Source: JBBQER01 sp038320885 (GTDB lineage Bacteria > Actinomycetota > Acidimicrobiia > IMCC26256 > PALSA-610). Taken from it: a stretch of 61,714 nt of DNA. Position numbers and translations under genes: made by a program. Of the stretch, positions 16,685-25,799 are shown one piece after another. The notes under the pieces were generated by a model. It worked only from the letters and a program-made list of their open reading frames with translations. It had not been told where the DNA came from and searched no databases. The stretch covers positions 1 to 61,714 of the forward strand of contig JBBQER010000005.1 in assembly GCA_038320885.1 (NCBI GenBank). Direction: 5' to 3'. Position 1 is the first letter of the stretch, and every line of letters begins with the position of its first letter.

Positions 16685-17863
16685 TCAGTGGGTGATCGAA
16701 CCGTCGGCGAGCACCGCGTGCGGCAAGCAGAGGTCGTCGTACTCGGCGAGCACGAGCTGCGCGCCTTCGCCGCAGGCCGGGCAGTTGGGGTCGCGCCGCA
16801 CCTTGAAGTTGCGGAACGTCTCCTCGAGCGCGTCGTACGCGAGCAGACGGCCGCGCAACGGCTCGCCGATGTCGAGCAGCAACTTGATCGCCTCGAGTGC
16901 CTGGATCGAGCCGATGATGCCCGGCAGCACGCCGAGCACGCCCGCCTCCGCGCACGACGGCGCGAGCTCGGGCGGCGGCGGCTCGGGCAACAGGCAGCGG
17001 TAGCACGGCCCGTTGTACGGGTCGAACACCGTGACCTGACCCTCGAAGCGGAAGATCGATCCGTGCACCACGGGGATGCGCTTCATCAGCGACGCGTCGT
17101 TGAGGAGGTAACGAGTGGGGAAGTTGTCGGTGCCGTCGACGATCACGTCGTAGCCGTCGATGATGTCGAGGATGTTGTCGGCGCCAAAGCGCACGTCGTA
17201 CGTCACGACGTTGACATCAGGGTTGAGCGCGGTGAGTGCCTTTTTGGCGGAGTCGACCTTGCGCTCGCCGACCCGCTCCATGTTGTGGAGGATCTGGCGC
17301 TGGAGGTTCGACGCGTCGACCACGTCCATGTCGACGATGCCGAGCGTGCCGACGCCGGCGGCGGCGAGGTAGAGCGCGGCCGGCGAACCGAGACCACCGG
17401 CGCCGAGGAGCAACACCTTCGACTCGAGGAGCTTCTGCTGACCGGCCTCACCGACCTCGGGGAGGAGCAGGTGGCGGCTGTAGCGGTTGCGCTGTTCGGG
17501 GTCGAGCACCGCCGGGGTGATCCAGTTGCGGCCCTCGTTCTTCCAGCGGCCGAACCCGCCGGTCATCGAGACGACGTCGGTGTAGCCGAGGTCTTGCAGC
17601 GTCTTGGCCGCGAACGCCGAGCGGTTGCCGGCGGCGCAGTAGATGACGATCGGCGCGTCGCGATCGGGCAGCTTGTTCCCGGCCTGCGCCTCGAGGTGCC
17701 CCCGCGGGATGAACACGGAACCGGGAATCATGCCCTGCTCGAACTCGTCGAGCTCACGTACGTCGAGGAAGGTCGAGTCGTTGATGCTCGCCTCGGCGGA
17801 TTCCGGATCGATCTCGCGGATATCGGACTTGGCGGCCTTCAGGAGGTCTCGGTAGCTGGCCAT
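16685..17863 (-). CDS. Rhodanese-MoeB/ThiF fusion, sulfur-carrier adenylyltransferase
   Basis: The 392-residue protein carries an N-terminal rhodanese domain with active Cys76 in YCAAGNRS and a C-terminal MoeB/ThiF domain. The latter has a nucleotide loop GAGGLGS (about 155), NLQRQILH, and zinc pairs CYRC and CPAC. It should adenylate the C-terminus of a small sulfur carrier (MoaD, ThiS or CysO type) and help to thiocarboxylate it. The domain order is the reverse of the common MoeZ/MOCS3 arrangement. An upstream ATG at 17902 is possible, but MASYRDLL at 17863 matches the rhodanese start better. Confidence 0.9.
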   Translation of the reverse strand: MASYRDLLKAAKSDIREIDPESAEASINDSTFLDVRELDEFEQGMIPGSVFIPRGHLEAQAGNKLPDRDAPIVIYCAAGNRSAFAAKTLQDLGYTDVVSMTGGFGRWKNEGRNWITPAVLDPEQRNRYSRHLLLPEVGEAGQQKLLESKVLLLGAGGLGSPAALYLAAAGVGTLGIVDMDVVDASNLQRQILHNMERVGERKVDSAKKALTALNPDVNVVTYDVRFGADNILDIIDGYDVIVDGTDNFPTRYLLNDASLMKRIPVVHGSIFRFEGQVTVFDPYNGPCYRCLLPEPPPPELAPSCAEAGVLGVLPGIIGSIQALEAIKLLLDIGEPLRGRLLAYDALEETFRNFKVRRDPNCPACGEGAQLVLAEYDDLCLPHAVLADGSITH

Positions 17864-17905
17864 ACGGAGGTAAATCCTACCGCAAGGGTCGGATATTCCC
17901 AACGG

Positions 17906-18673
17906 TCAGAGGAGCGCCACCAGCGCCGGAAGCACGACGCCGAGCTGATCGCGCAATGCCGCGTCGGCGATGCCGTCGAACGGCGTCTCTTCGGCGTTGA
18001 CGATCACGAGCCGCGCCCCGGCCCGCAGCGCAATCTCGGGCAGCGCCGCCGCCGGGTACACGCCGAGCGACGTGCCCAGTGCGAGGAACACCGTGGCGTC
18101 GGAGGCCGCGAGTTGGGCCCGGTCGAGATCCTCGGGTACGAGGTTCTCGCCGAAGCTGATCGTCGCCGACTTGAGAATGCCGCCGCACTCGACGCAGCGC
18201 GGGTCTTCCTCGCCGGCGCGGACCCGATCCAGCGTCTCGGCCATCGGCCCGCGCCAACCGCAGCTCATGCACTTGGCCTCGCGGACGTTGCCGTGGATCT
18301 CGACGATGATGTCGCCGGATTGCCCGGCCGCGTGGTGCAACCCGTCGACATTCTGGGTGACGAGGAAGTGCAGCGCGCCCTTGCGCTCGAGGTCGACGAG
18401 CGCGTGGTGCGCGGCGTTCGGCTGCGCGCTCCACATCTCGCTCTTGAGGCGGTTCTGCCACGCGCGCCGTCGCACCTCAGGATCGCCCATGTAGTACTGG
18501 AGCGTCGCGGTCTTCTCGGCGGCCGGGTCCTTGGTCCAGATGCCGTTGGGACCGCGGAAGTCGGGGATGCCCGACTCGGTGGAGATGCCGGCCCCGGTCA
18601 GCGCGACGACGCGGCGCGCGTCGCGCAGCCAGTCCGCGATCTCTTCGAGTTGCTCCTGGTCGAGCCGGTCCAT
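17906..18673 (-). CDS. Sirtuin, NAD-dependent protein deacylase
   Basis: The 255-residue protein has the sirtuin pattern: TGAGISTESGIPDFRG (about 27-42), QNVDGLHH, catalytic His in EIHGN (about 126), four zinc cysteines (CMSC near 135-138, CVEC near 160-163), GTSLGVYPA and IVNAEETP. It removes acyl groups from lysine using NAD, for example on acyl-CoA synthetases. Start at 18673 (MDRLDQEQ) fits the family; an in-frame start at 18718 would add 15 residues. Confidence 0.94.
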   Translation of the reverse strand: MDRLDQEQLEEIADWLRDARRVVALTGAGISTESGIPDFRGPNGIWTKDPAAEKTATLQYYMGDPEVRRRAWQNRLKSEMWSAQPNAAHHALVDLERKGALHFLVTQNVDGLHHAAGQSGDIIVEIHGNVREAKCMSCGWRGPMAETLDRVRAGEEDPRCVECGGILKSATISFGENLVPEDLDRAQLAASDATVFLALGTSLGVYPAAALPEIALRAGARLVIVNAEETPFDGIADAALRDQLGVVLPALVALL

Positions 18674-18740
18674 CGGCGAGCGAGGATAGGGGTGGGGCGG
18701 GGCGCGCGACAGTCGCAACGCCCCGCCCCGGGGGTCGCCT

Positions 18741-19412
18741 CTACCGACGGGGGACGGGTGCCGGTAGCGACGGTTGGGTGGGGAAGTCGGCGTGTGGGGC
18801 CGCCGTCGGGGGAACGGGTGTGAGGCCGGTGTCGTCGTCGAGCTCTTGTTGGCGGTCGCGCGCCCAGCGCACGGCTTCGTACGCGAGCGCGGGGTGGAAG
18901 CCGCCGTTGTGGAGCGCGCGCTCGACGGTGCCGATGGACTCGCCCTCGGCGACGAGCGTGAGCGCGACGCGGCGCGCCCGGCGCCGGGCGAGCTCGATCG
19001 GAGAGCTGGTGTGACCGGTGACCCATTCCGCGTGGCGCGCTTGGAGCGCCGCCGGCAACCTGCGCACGTGCCGCCGTTGGACGGGTGGGAGCGACCGACG
19101 CACGGAGATGGTTTTCGTCTCGTCGTCTGTGCACGCGAGCTCGAACTGCTGCAGGCGGATGAGGCTCTTCATGAGCGGCGAGTTCTGGCTCTCACGCGGA
19201 CCGAGCCCGAGCGCGGCCGCCGTGTCCGCGATCGGCAGGTCGACACCATCAGGCGTCTGCTCGAAGCGATCAGCCAGGTGCCGCATGAGGAGGAGCGCAG
19301 TCGGGCCGAGCGTCGGCAGCCAGAATGTCTCGGCGTACCAGGAACGCGGGTCGTGACCCAGCACGTCGAGCACGGGATCGGGCCAAGGCTTCACGCGAAT
19401 CGCCACCGGCAT
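18741..19412 (-). CDS. Conserved actinobacterial protein of unknown function, winged-helix-like
   Basis: The 223-residue protein contains SWYAETFWLPTLGPTALLLMRHLADRF, a pattern I associate with a conserved actinobacterial family. A helix-turn-helix-like stretch follows (IADTAAALGLGPR, then LMKSLIRLQQFELA). The tail (after about 195) is Pro-rich and probably disordered. A DNA-binding or regulatory role is only a guess. The start at 19412 has GGGAG upstream; an ATG at 19460 is an alternative. Confidence 0.65.
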   Translation of the reverse strand: MPVAIRVKPWPDPVLDVLGHDPRSWYAETFWLPTLGPTALLLMRHLADRFEQTPDGVDLPIADTAAALGLGPRESQNSPLMKSLIRLQQFELACTDDETKTISVRRSLPPVQRRHVRRLPAALQARHAEWVTGHTSSPIELARRRARRVALTLVAEGESIGTVERALHNGGFHPALAYEAVRWARDRQQELDDDTGLTPVPPTAAPHADFPTQPSLPAPVPRR

Positions 19413-19745
19413 TGGTCTCCCATCGGGACGAGGACTCCAGACAAGCGCACCTGAGAACACGTCAAGTTGTCTGAGATATGAATATCAGAGGTTCCAAGGC
19501 ACTTCAACACAACAAATCGGAATTCGGGAAAAACGCGCTCAAGCCGGAGACCGAACGTGCCGATGTCTTTCGTGACCGCACTCCTGTCGTCACCGATGCC
19601 CGTCCGAACCCCGCGGTGGGCAAAGATCTCGTCGGGCGTCGTCGGGAATCCGGCCCCAGCCTCCGGTGTCCCGACGGCGCCCGCTTCTCGTTGCGGCGGA
19701 GTCCGTTGGCGTTTCCCCACGTCGTGCATGGTTCACTTGTTTTCC
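19413..19745. other. Divergent intergenic region upstream of methylmalonyl-CoA mutase
   Basis: These 333 bp hold no convincing gene and are richer in A/T than their surroundings, as promoters of divergent genes often are. A GATAT-GA-ATATC palindrome at 19475-19486, within CTGA/TCAG flanks, may be an operator. TTGACG on the minus strand (19460-19465) could be a -35 box for the 19412 gene, but its -10 is poor. Confidence 0.5.
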
Positions 19746-21884
19746 ATGAGCGACCCCGACGTCGAGAAATGGCGCGAGCTCGCGGCCGCTGAGCTGCGGG
19801 GCGTCGATCCCGACTCACTCGTTTGGCAGACGCCCGAAAGCATCGCCGTGAAGCCGCTCTTCACCGCGGCCGACCTCGAGGGACTCGAAACTGTCGGCGG
19901 CATCCCCGGCGTCGAGCCGTTCGTCCGCGGGCCGCGGGCGACCATGTACGCCAACCGCCCGTGGACGATTCGCCAGTACTCCGGCTTCTCCACCGCCGAG
20001 GAATCGAACGCGTTCTACCGCAAGAACCTCGCGGCCGGACAGATGGGATTGTCGGTCGCGTTCGATCTCGCGACCCACCGCGGCTACGACAGCGATCACC
20101 CGCGCGTCGTCGGAGACGTCGGCAAGGCGGGCGTCGCGATCGACTCCGTCGAAGACATGAAGCTGCTGTTCGACGGCATCCCGCTCGACAAGATGTCGGT
20201 GTCGATGACGATGAACGGCGCGGTGCTGCCGGTGCTCGCCGGCTTCGTCGTCGCCGGTGAGGAACAGGGCTTTACGCAGGCGCAGCTCAGCGGGACCATC
20301 CAGAACGACATTCTCAAAGAGTTCATGGTCCGCAACACCTACATCTATCCGCCCGAACCGAGCATGCGGATCGTCGGCGACATCATCCAGTACACCGCGC
20401 AGCACATGCCGCGCTTCAACTCGATCTCGATCTCCGGCTACCACATGCAAGAAGCCGGCGCGACCGCGGTGCAGGAGCTCGGCTTCACGCTCGCCGACGG
20501 GCTCGAGTACGCGCGCTACGCGGCTGCCCGCGGTCTCGACGTCGACGACTTCGCGGGCCGGCTCTCCTTCTTCTTCGCCATCGGCATGAACTTCTTCATG
20601 GAGGTTGCGAAGCTCCGCGCCGCGCGTCTGCTGTGGGCACGCATCATGAACGATCTCGGCGCCAAGAAGCCCGGCTCGAAGATGTTGCGCACGCACTGCC
20701 AGACGTCGGGCGTGTCGCTCACCGAGCAGGATCCCTACAATAACATCGTGCGCACGGCGTACGAGGCGCTCGCCGCGGTGCTCGGCGGCACGCAGAGCCT
20801 CCACACGAACAGCTTCGACGAGGCGATCGCGCTGCCCACGGAGTTCTCCGCGGGCATCGCACGCAACACGCAGCTCATCCTCGCCGAAGAGACCGGCGTT
20901 CCTCACGTGATCGATCCGCTCGGCGGTTCGTACTACGTCGAGGCGCTCACGCAGAGTCTTGCCAACGAGGCATGGCAGCTGATCGAAGCGGTCGAGGCGC
21001 TGGGCGGCATGACCAAGGCCGTCGAGTCGGGCATGCCCAAGCTCCGCATCGAAGAAGCGGCGGCACGGCGCCAGGCGCGGGTCGACCGCGGCGAGGAGAC
21101 GATCGTCGGCGTCAACAAATACCGCCAGGCCGGCGAGTCGCACATGGACGTGCGCGACATCGACAACACCGAGGTCCGCCGCCAGCAGCTCGTGCGCCTC
21201 GAGCGCGTGAAGGCCGAACGCGATCCGGAACGCGTACGCGCTGCACTCGAGGCGCTGACCGCCGGTGCACAGAACGACGCGAACCTCTTGGAGCTGTCGA
21301 TCGAGGCCTCCCGCGCCCGGGCGACGGTGGGGGAGATCTCCGACGCGATGGAGAAGGTGTTCGGCCGGCATCGAGCCGTGATCCGCTCGATCTCAGGTGT
21401 CTACGCGGGCGCGTACGCCGACGACGAGGAGTTCGCCCGTATTCGCAAGGAAGTCGACGAGTTCGCGCAGGAGGAAGGCCGCCGGCCCCGCATCCTCGTC
21501 GCCAAGCTCGGACAGGACGGTCACGATCGCGGCGCCAAGGTGATCGCGACCGCGTTCGCCGACCTCGGATTCGACGTCGACATCGGCCCGCTCTTCCAGA
21601 CTCCCGACGAAGCCGCGAGCGACGCCATCGAGAACGACGTGCATGTGGTCGGCATCTCGAGTCAGGCCGCCGGGCACAAGACGCTCGTTCCTCAGCTCAT
21701 CGAGGCGCTGCGGTCGCAGGGCGCGCGTGACGTCATCGTCGTGGTCGGCGGTGTGATCCCCGCGAACGACTACGAGTTCCTGTTCGACGCGGGCGTGAGC
21801 GCGATCTTCGGGCCGGGAAGCAACATCTGCCGGGCCGCGTCGGAGATCCTCGCGTTGGTGCGGGAGCGCCGCGGCCATTCATGA
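19746..21884 (+). CDS. Methylmalonyl-CoA mutase, large (catalytic) subunit
   Basis: The 712-residue enzyme interconverts methylmalonyl-CoA and succinyl-CoA using adenosylcobalamin, a step in propionate, odd-chain fatty acid and branched amino acid breakdown. The N-terminal TIM barrel has YANRPWTIRQYSGFSTAEESN, and the C-terminal B12 domain has QDGHDRG with His593 as the cobalt ligand. No small (mutA-like) subunit is next to it, so it may be a homodimer or related mutase. Start ATG at 19746 gives MSDPDVEKW. It overlaps meaB by 4 bp. Confidence 0.95.
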   Translation: MSDPDVEKWRELAAAELRGVDPDSLVWQTPESIAVKPLFTAADLEGLETVGGIPGVEPFVRGPRATMYANRPWTIRQYSGFSTAEESNAFYRKNLAAGQMGLSVAFDLATHRGYDSDHPRVVGDVGKAGVAIDSVEDMKLLFDGIPLDKMSVSMTMNGAVLPVLAGFVVAGEEQGFTQAQLSGTIQNDILKEFMVRNTYIYPPEPSMRIVGDIIQYTAQHMPRFNSISISGYHMQEAGATAVQELGFTLADGLEYARYAAARGLDVDDFAGRLSFFFAIGMNFFMEVAKLRAARLLWARIMNDLGAKKPGSKMLRTHCQTSGVSLTEQDPYNNIVRTAYEALAAVLGGTQSLHTNSFDEAIALPTEFSAGIARNTQLILAEETGVPHVIDPLGGSYYVEALTQSLANEAWQLIEAVEALGGMTKAVESGMPKLRIEEAAARRQARVDRGEETIVGVNKYRQAGESHMDVRDIDNTEVRRQQLVRLERVKAERDPERVRAALEALTAGAQNDANLLELSIEASRARATVGEISDAMEKVFGRHRAVIRSISGVYAGAYADDEEFARIRKEVDEFAQEEGRRPRILVAKLGQDGHDRGAKVIATAFADLGFDVDIGPLFQTPDEAASDAIENDVHVVGISSQAAGHKTLVPQLIEALRSQGARDVIVVVGGVIPANDYEFLFDAGVSAIFGPGSNICRAASEILALVRERRGHS

Positions 21885-22831
21885 CCGAGATTGGCGATCG
21901 GCGGGCGCTGGCCCGGGCGATCACGCTGGTGGAGTCGACCCGCGCCGATCACCGCGCCGACGCGGTTGCACTCCTCGACGCGATCCTGCCCGCGACCGGC
22001 GCCGCAACGCGCGTGGGCATCAGCGGCGCTCCCGGTGCCGGGAAGTCGACGTTCATCGAGGCGCTCGGCATGAACCTCGTCGACGCCGGACATCGCGTCG
22101 CCGTGCTCGCGGTCGATCCTTCGAGCTCGCGCAGCGGCGGTTCGATCCTGGGCGACAAGACCCGCATGGAGCAGTTGTCGCGACGATCGGAAGCGTTCAT
22201 CCGGCCGTCGCCTTCGGGAGGGACCCCCGGCGGCGTGGCGCGTCGCACGCGGGAGGCGCTGCTGGTGTGCGAAGCCGGCGGGTTCGACGTGGTGCTGGTG
22301 GAAACCGTCGGCGTCGGCCAGTCGGAGGTCGCGGTCGCCGGGATGGTCGACCTGTTCGTGTTGCTGCTCGGGCCCGGCGCCGGTGACGAGCTGCAAGGCG
22401 TGAAGCGCGGCATCGTCGAGCTGGCCGACCTCATCGTCGTGAACAAAGCCGACGGCGATCTGCTCGACGCGGCCCGCCATACCGCCGCCGATTACGCGCA
22501 CGCGTTGCACCTCGTGCGCTCGAACGACGAGGGCGCGATCGACCGCGTCCGCACTTGCTCGGCGCTCCTCGGCGAGGGCATCGACGAACTGTGGGAGTCG
22601 ATCAGTGCGCTCGTCGCCGCGGCTCGAGCGTCGGGCGAGCTCGAGACGCGCCGTACTGAACAGGCGCGCGCGTGGATGTGGTCGGAGGTGACCGACACGC
22701 TGCTCGACGAGCTCCGCGCCGACGCCGCGGTCCGCGCCCGGATCGAGGCATTGGAGCAAGACGTGAACTGTGGACGGATGTCACCCGCGGCGGCAGCTCG
22801 CGACGTGCTCGCCGCGTTTCGCGCTCAGTGA
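21881..22831 (+). CDS. meaB: MeaB-type GTPase chaperone of methylmalonyl-CoA mutase
   Basis: This 316-residue G3E-family GTPase protects and reloads the B12 cofactor of the mutase. Visible motifs are the P-loop GAPGAGKST (about 48-56), VDPSSSRSGGSILGDKTRM, ETVGVGQSE (Walker B region) and NKAD for guanine recognition. The ATGA overlap with the mutase gene and the strict pairing of the two families support the call. Confidence 0.95.
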   Translation: MTEIGDRRALARAITLVESTRADHRADAVALLDAILPATGAATRVGISGAPGAGKSTFIEALGMNLVDAGHRVAVLAVDPSSSRSGGSILGDKTRMEQLSRRSEAFIRPSPSGGTPGGVARRTREALLVCEAGGFDVVLVETVGVGQSEVAVAGMVDLFVLLLGPGAGDELQGVKRGIVELADLIVVNKADGDLLDAARHTAADYAHALHLVRSNDEGAIDRVRTCSALLGEGIDELWESISALVAAARASGELETRRTEQARAWMWSEVTDTLLDELRADAAVRARIEALEQDVNCGRMSPAAAARDVLAAFRAQ

Positions 22832-22832
22832 C

Positions 22833-23801
22833 GTGCGCGCCTTCGCGGAGCTGACGGCCCGCGGCCGGATCCGTCGTCTGCGCGGTCTCGCGCTCGACGC
22901 GCTGCGCGAGTACGACCTGGAAGTCGAGCGCTGCTCGTTCGTCTCGACCGGCTTCAACACCGTCTTCCGGGTCCACGCGGCCAACGGGGCGTCATACGCG
23001 TTGCGCGTGAGTCCGAGCTTGCGCATCCATGCCGACGGTTGCGAAGTCGAGGAAACGGCATGGGTCGCGGCGTTGCGACGCGAAGCCGGGTTGCCGGTTC
23101 CGCAGGTGCTTCCCGCACGCGATGGTTCGCCGGTCGTGTGGGTGGCGACGGCCGGCGTGCCCGACGCGCGTTCGTGCGTGCTGTTCGAGTGGGTTCGAGG
23201 GCGCCGGCTGCGCGAGCAATTGACCGACGAGCTCGTGCGCAAGGTCGGCGAGGTGGCGGCGGTCGTGCACGAGCACGGCGCCGGCTATCTGCGCGGGCCG
23301 CCGGCCGGCGTCCTCGTTGCCGATCGGGTCCTCTACTTCCGCGCTGCATATCGGCTCGACGAGCTGCGTCCCGCGTACGGATCGCTGCTCGACGATGCGG
23401 TCGCACGCGCGCAGCAGGCGCTCGACGAGCTCTGGCGGCACCCGCCCCACGCCGCGCATCTGCTGCACGGCGATCTCCAGTCGGGCAACGTGATGGTGCA
23501 CCGCAGAGCCGTGACGCTGATCGATTTCCAGGACCTGATCTGGGGCTTCGAGATACAAGACGTGTCGATCGCGCTCGTCGCGCTCGCGGTGCACGGCGAC
23601 ACCGGATCGTGGAGCGCGGCCTTCCGGGCCGGCTACGAATCGGTTCGACCCTGGCCCGAGGCCGATCCCGCCACGGTCGCCGCGCTGCGCGCCGGCCGCC
23701 ACCTCAACGTCTTGAACTTCGGCATGAACGTCGGCGGAACCGCCCTCGACGCGTTCGTCGCGCGCCACGCCGCGCCGGTTGCGGAGTGGATGGCTTCCTG
23801 A
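22833..23801 (+). CDS. Aminoglycoside-phosphotransferase-fold kinase of unknown substrate
   Basis: The 322-residue protein has the APH/choline-kinase fold: a nucleotide region with VSTGFNTVFRV (about 33-43), ALRVSP with the ATP lysine replaced by Arg, catalytic HGDLQSGNVMV (about 212) and metal-binding IDFQD (about 230). The substrate could be a sugar, amino alcohol or small metabolite. GTG at 22833 starts two bases after the meaB stop. The missing canonical ATP lysine is a reason for caution about activity. Confidence 0.82.
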   Translation: MRAFAELTARGRIRRLRGLALDALREYDLEVERCSFVSTGFNTVFRVHAANGASYALRVSPSLRIHADGCEVEETAWVAALRREAGLPVPQVLPARDGSPVVWVATAGVPDARSCVLFEWVRGRRLREQLTDELVRKVGEVAAVVHEHGAGYLRGPPAGVLVADRVLYFRAAYRLDELRPAYGSLLDDAVARAQQALDELWRHPPHAAHLLHGDLQSGNVMVHRRAVTLIDFQDLIWGFEIQDVSIALVALAVHGDTGSWSAAFRAGYESVRPWPEADPATVAALRAGRHLNVLNFGMNVGGTALDAFVARHAAPVAEWMAS

Positions 23802-24302
23802 TCAGACCCGGCTCACCGTGAGATCCGGTGACCGAGCGATCGTCTGTAGCACCACGCAGTACCGCTCGGTCGTGGCAATGAGCGCGTCGAGATCCTCGGC
23901 GCTCGCATCCGAGCTCAGGTCGAACATGAGGCGGATGGAGCGGAAGCCGACGGGCGCCTCGCGATCGACGCCCATCGTCCCGCGAAAGTCGAGATCGCCC
24001 TCGGCCCGTATGACGCCGGATACTTCGAGGCCACGGTTCGTCGCGACCGACCGGAGGGTCACCCCGGCGCATGCCACCAACGCCTGGAGCAGCATGTCGC
24101 CCGAACAGGCAAACGTGCCGTCGCCGCCGCTGGCGGGGTGCAGCCCGGCCTCGACGAGCGCCCGGCCGGTTTGCACGGAGCACACGACATCGCTCTCGGC
24201 GAGCGAGCCCTCGGCGTGCAACGTGATCAGTGCCGCATCCGGTTCGGCGCGATACCGGTCCTTGAGCGGGGCTTGCACGCGCCGCAGCTCGTCAGCGTCC
24301 AT
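23802..24302 (-). CDS. OsmC/Ohr-family protein
   Basis: The 166-residue protein matches the OsmC superfamily: GGDGTFACSGDMLLQALVACAGVTLRSVA contains the conserved second peroxidatic cysteine region, and the C-terminus holds TERYCVVLQTI. Members reduce organic peroxides or serve in envelope stress, using paired cysteines. Its stop codon is immediately adjacent to that of the convergent kinase (23801/23802), forming a shared TGATCA. Confidence 0.87.
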   Translation of the reverse strand: MDADELRRVQAPLKDRYRAEPDAALITLHAEGSLAESDVVCSVQTGRALVEAGLHPASGGDGTFACSGDMLLQALVACAGVTLRSVATNRGLEVSGVIRAEGDLDFRGTMGVDREAPVGFRSIRLMFDLSSDASAEDLDALIATTERYCVVLQTIARSPDLTVSRV

Positions 24303-24382
24303 TTGTGAACCTCCGGGCCGTGGCGACCGATCAGGCCGCGCGAGATGGCGGCTCGGATCGTACGTTCGTCACTCGGGGTGGT

Positions 24383-24565
24383 TCAGCTGGCTTTGCGGCC
24401 CGCCTCGGGCGGAGCGACCCGGCGCAAGACTTCGAGTGCCTGGGCGACGCCCCGCCGGCCGACCTTGCGGGTGCGCTCGTCGAGCACCCAGTCGGGCCGG
24501 GCGGTGCCACCGGGCAGAAGCCGCAACTGCACCGCTCCGCTTCGGTGAGCTGTCTCTGTCTGCAT
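24383..24565 (-). CDS. Small basic protein, 60 residues
   Basis: The product has a variable N-terminus and a C-terminal half, LDERTRKVGRRGVAQALEVLRR, that resembles a short recurrent actinobacterial motif of unknown function (my recollection). The codon third positions look GC-rich, as in real genes. The remaining bases on either side (24303-24382 and 24566-24644) show nothing else. Plausible but unproven. Confidence 0.5.
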   Translation of the reverse strand: MQTETAHRSGAVQLRLLPGGTARPDWVLDERTRKVGRRGVAQALEVLRRVAPPEAGRKAS

Positions 24566-24644
24566 GTGTCCACTATCCCCGAAGGGTGAGACAGTTACTC
24601 ATGGCGGCCGCATGATTCACGAGCAGGATCAGTAGCCTTCGTGC

Positions 24645-25799
24645 GTGGTTTACCTGGATAATGCGGCTTCTACGCCGTTACGGCCGGAGGCGCGGGCGGC
24701 GATGGAGCCGTTCCTCACCGAGCAGTATGCGAACCCGTCGGGTCTGCACGCGGCCGCCCGAATCTCGAAGACGGCGCTGGAAGCGGCGCGGGAGACGGTC
24801 GCCGACGCGTGCGGTTGCGAGCCGCGCGAGGTGGTCTTCACTGGCGGCGGCAGCGAGGGCGACAACCTCGCGGTGAAGGGTGCGGCTTGGGCGGCCCGGG
24901 ACCGGACCGGCGCCGACGGCGTCGTCACCACCGGGATCGAGCACAAGGCCGTGCTCGGCGCGTGCGACCGGCTCGCCCGCGAAGGGCTTCGCGTCGCTCG
25001 GGTCGGGGCCGGCCCCGACGGTCTCGTCGACCTCGATGCGCTCGCCTCGGCACTCGACGATCGCACGGCCGTTGTCTCGGTCATGCTCGTGAACAACGAG
25101 ACCGGCATCGTCCAACCGCTCGCCGAGGTTGCCGGCCTGGTGCGCGAGCGGGCACCGGGCGCCGTGCTGCACACCGATGCCGTGCAGGCCCCGGCCTGGC
25201 TCGACCTGCGGGTGGCGGCCGCCGGCTACGACCTCGTGACCATCTCGGCCCACAAGTTCGGCGGCCCCAAGGGCGTCGGTGCGCTCGTGGTTCGCAACGG
25301 CGTCGAGCTCGTCCCGCTCGTCGACGGCGGCGGCCACGAAGGCGCGCGCCGAGCCGGTACCCAGAACGTCGCGGGGGTCGTCGGTCTCGCGGCCGCGTTG
25401 GCCACGACCGACGCGCAGCGGCCGGTTGAGCGCGCTCGAATTGCCGAGCTCCGTGACCGGCTGCAAGCGGGGTTGAGCCGCACGGTTCCGGGACTCGTCC
25501 TCAACGGCGATCCGCTCCACCGCGTCGAAGGAATCCTGAACTGCGCGTTTGCGGGCATCGAAGCGGAGACACTGCTCGTCGCACTCGATCAGCGCGACGT
25601 GTACGCGTCGTCGGGATCGGCGTGCGGCTCGGGGGCGATCGATCCGTCGCACGTGCTCCTCGCGATGGGCATCGACGCCGACCGCGCCGGATCATCGATT
25701 CGCTTCAGCCTGGGCTACGCGACTCCGGCCGTCGACATCGACACCGCGCTGGAGGTCGTCCCGGAAACGGTCCACCGGCTCGTCGGAGCTGCTGCGTGA
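24645..25799 (+). CDS. Cysteine desulfurase (NifS/IscS type)
   Basis: This 384-residue PLP enzyme takes sulfur from cysteine to form a persulfide. Marks are YLDNAASTP at the start, the PLP lysine Lys204 in SAHKFGGPKG, HTDAVQ and the mobile-loop Cys327 in SSGSACGSG. The next gene, mnmA, overlaps its stop, so one clear role is delivering sulfur for tRNA 2-thiouridine; Fe-S assembly is also possible. The GTG at 24645 gives MVYLDN. Confidence 0.95.
   Translation: MVYLDNAASTPLRPEARAAMEPFLTEQYANPSGLHAAARISKTALEAARETVADACGCEPREVVFTGGGSEGDNLAVKGAAWAARDRTGADGVVTTGIEHKAVLGACDRLAREGLRVARVGAGPDGLVDLDALASALDDRTAVVSVMLVNNETGIVQPLAEVAGLVRERAPGAVLHTDAVQAPAWLDLRVAAAGYDLVTISAHKFGGPKGVGALVVRNGVELVPLVDGGGHEGARRAGTQNVAGVVGLAAALATTDAQRPVERARIAELRDRLQAGLSRTVPGLVLNGDPLHRVEGILNCAFAGIEAETLLVALDQRDVYASSGSACGSGAIDPSHVLLAMGIDADRAGSSIRFSLGYATPAVDIDTALEVVPETVHRLVGAAA

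Noticed and set aside
9285..18823. Very long antisense open frames, for example across pepA, the GGDEF-EAL gene and moeB
   Set aside because: They have Arg/Ala/Gly-rich composition, no family motifs and mirror well-supported genes; they are high-GC shadow frames.
23795..23808. TGATCA palindrome at the meeting of the kinase and OsmC genes as a terminator
   Set aside because: It is simply two abutting TGA stop codons; the stem is too short and has no T-tract.
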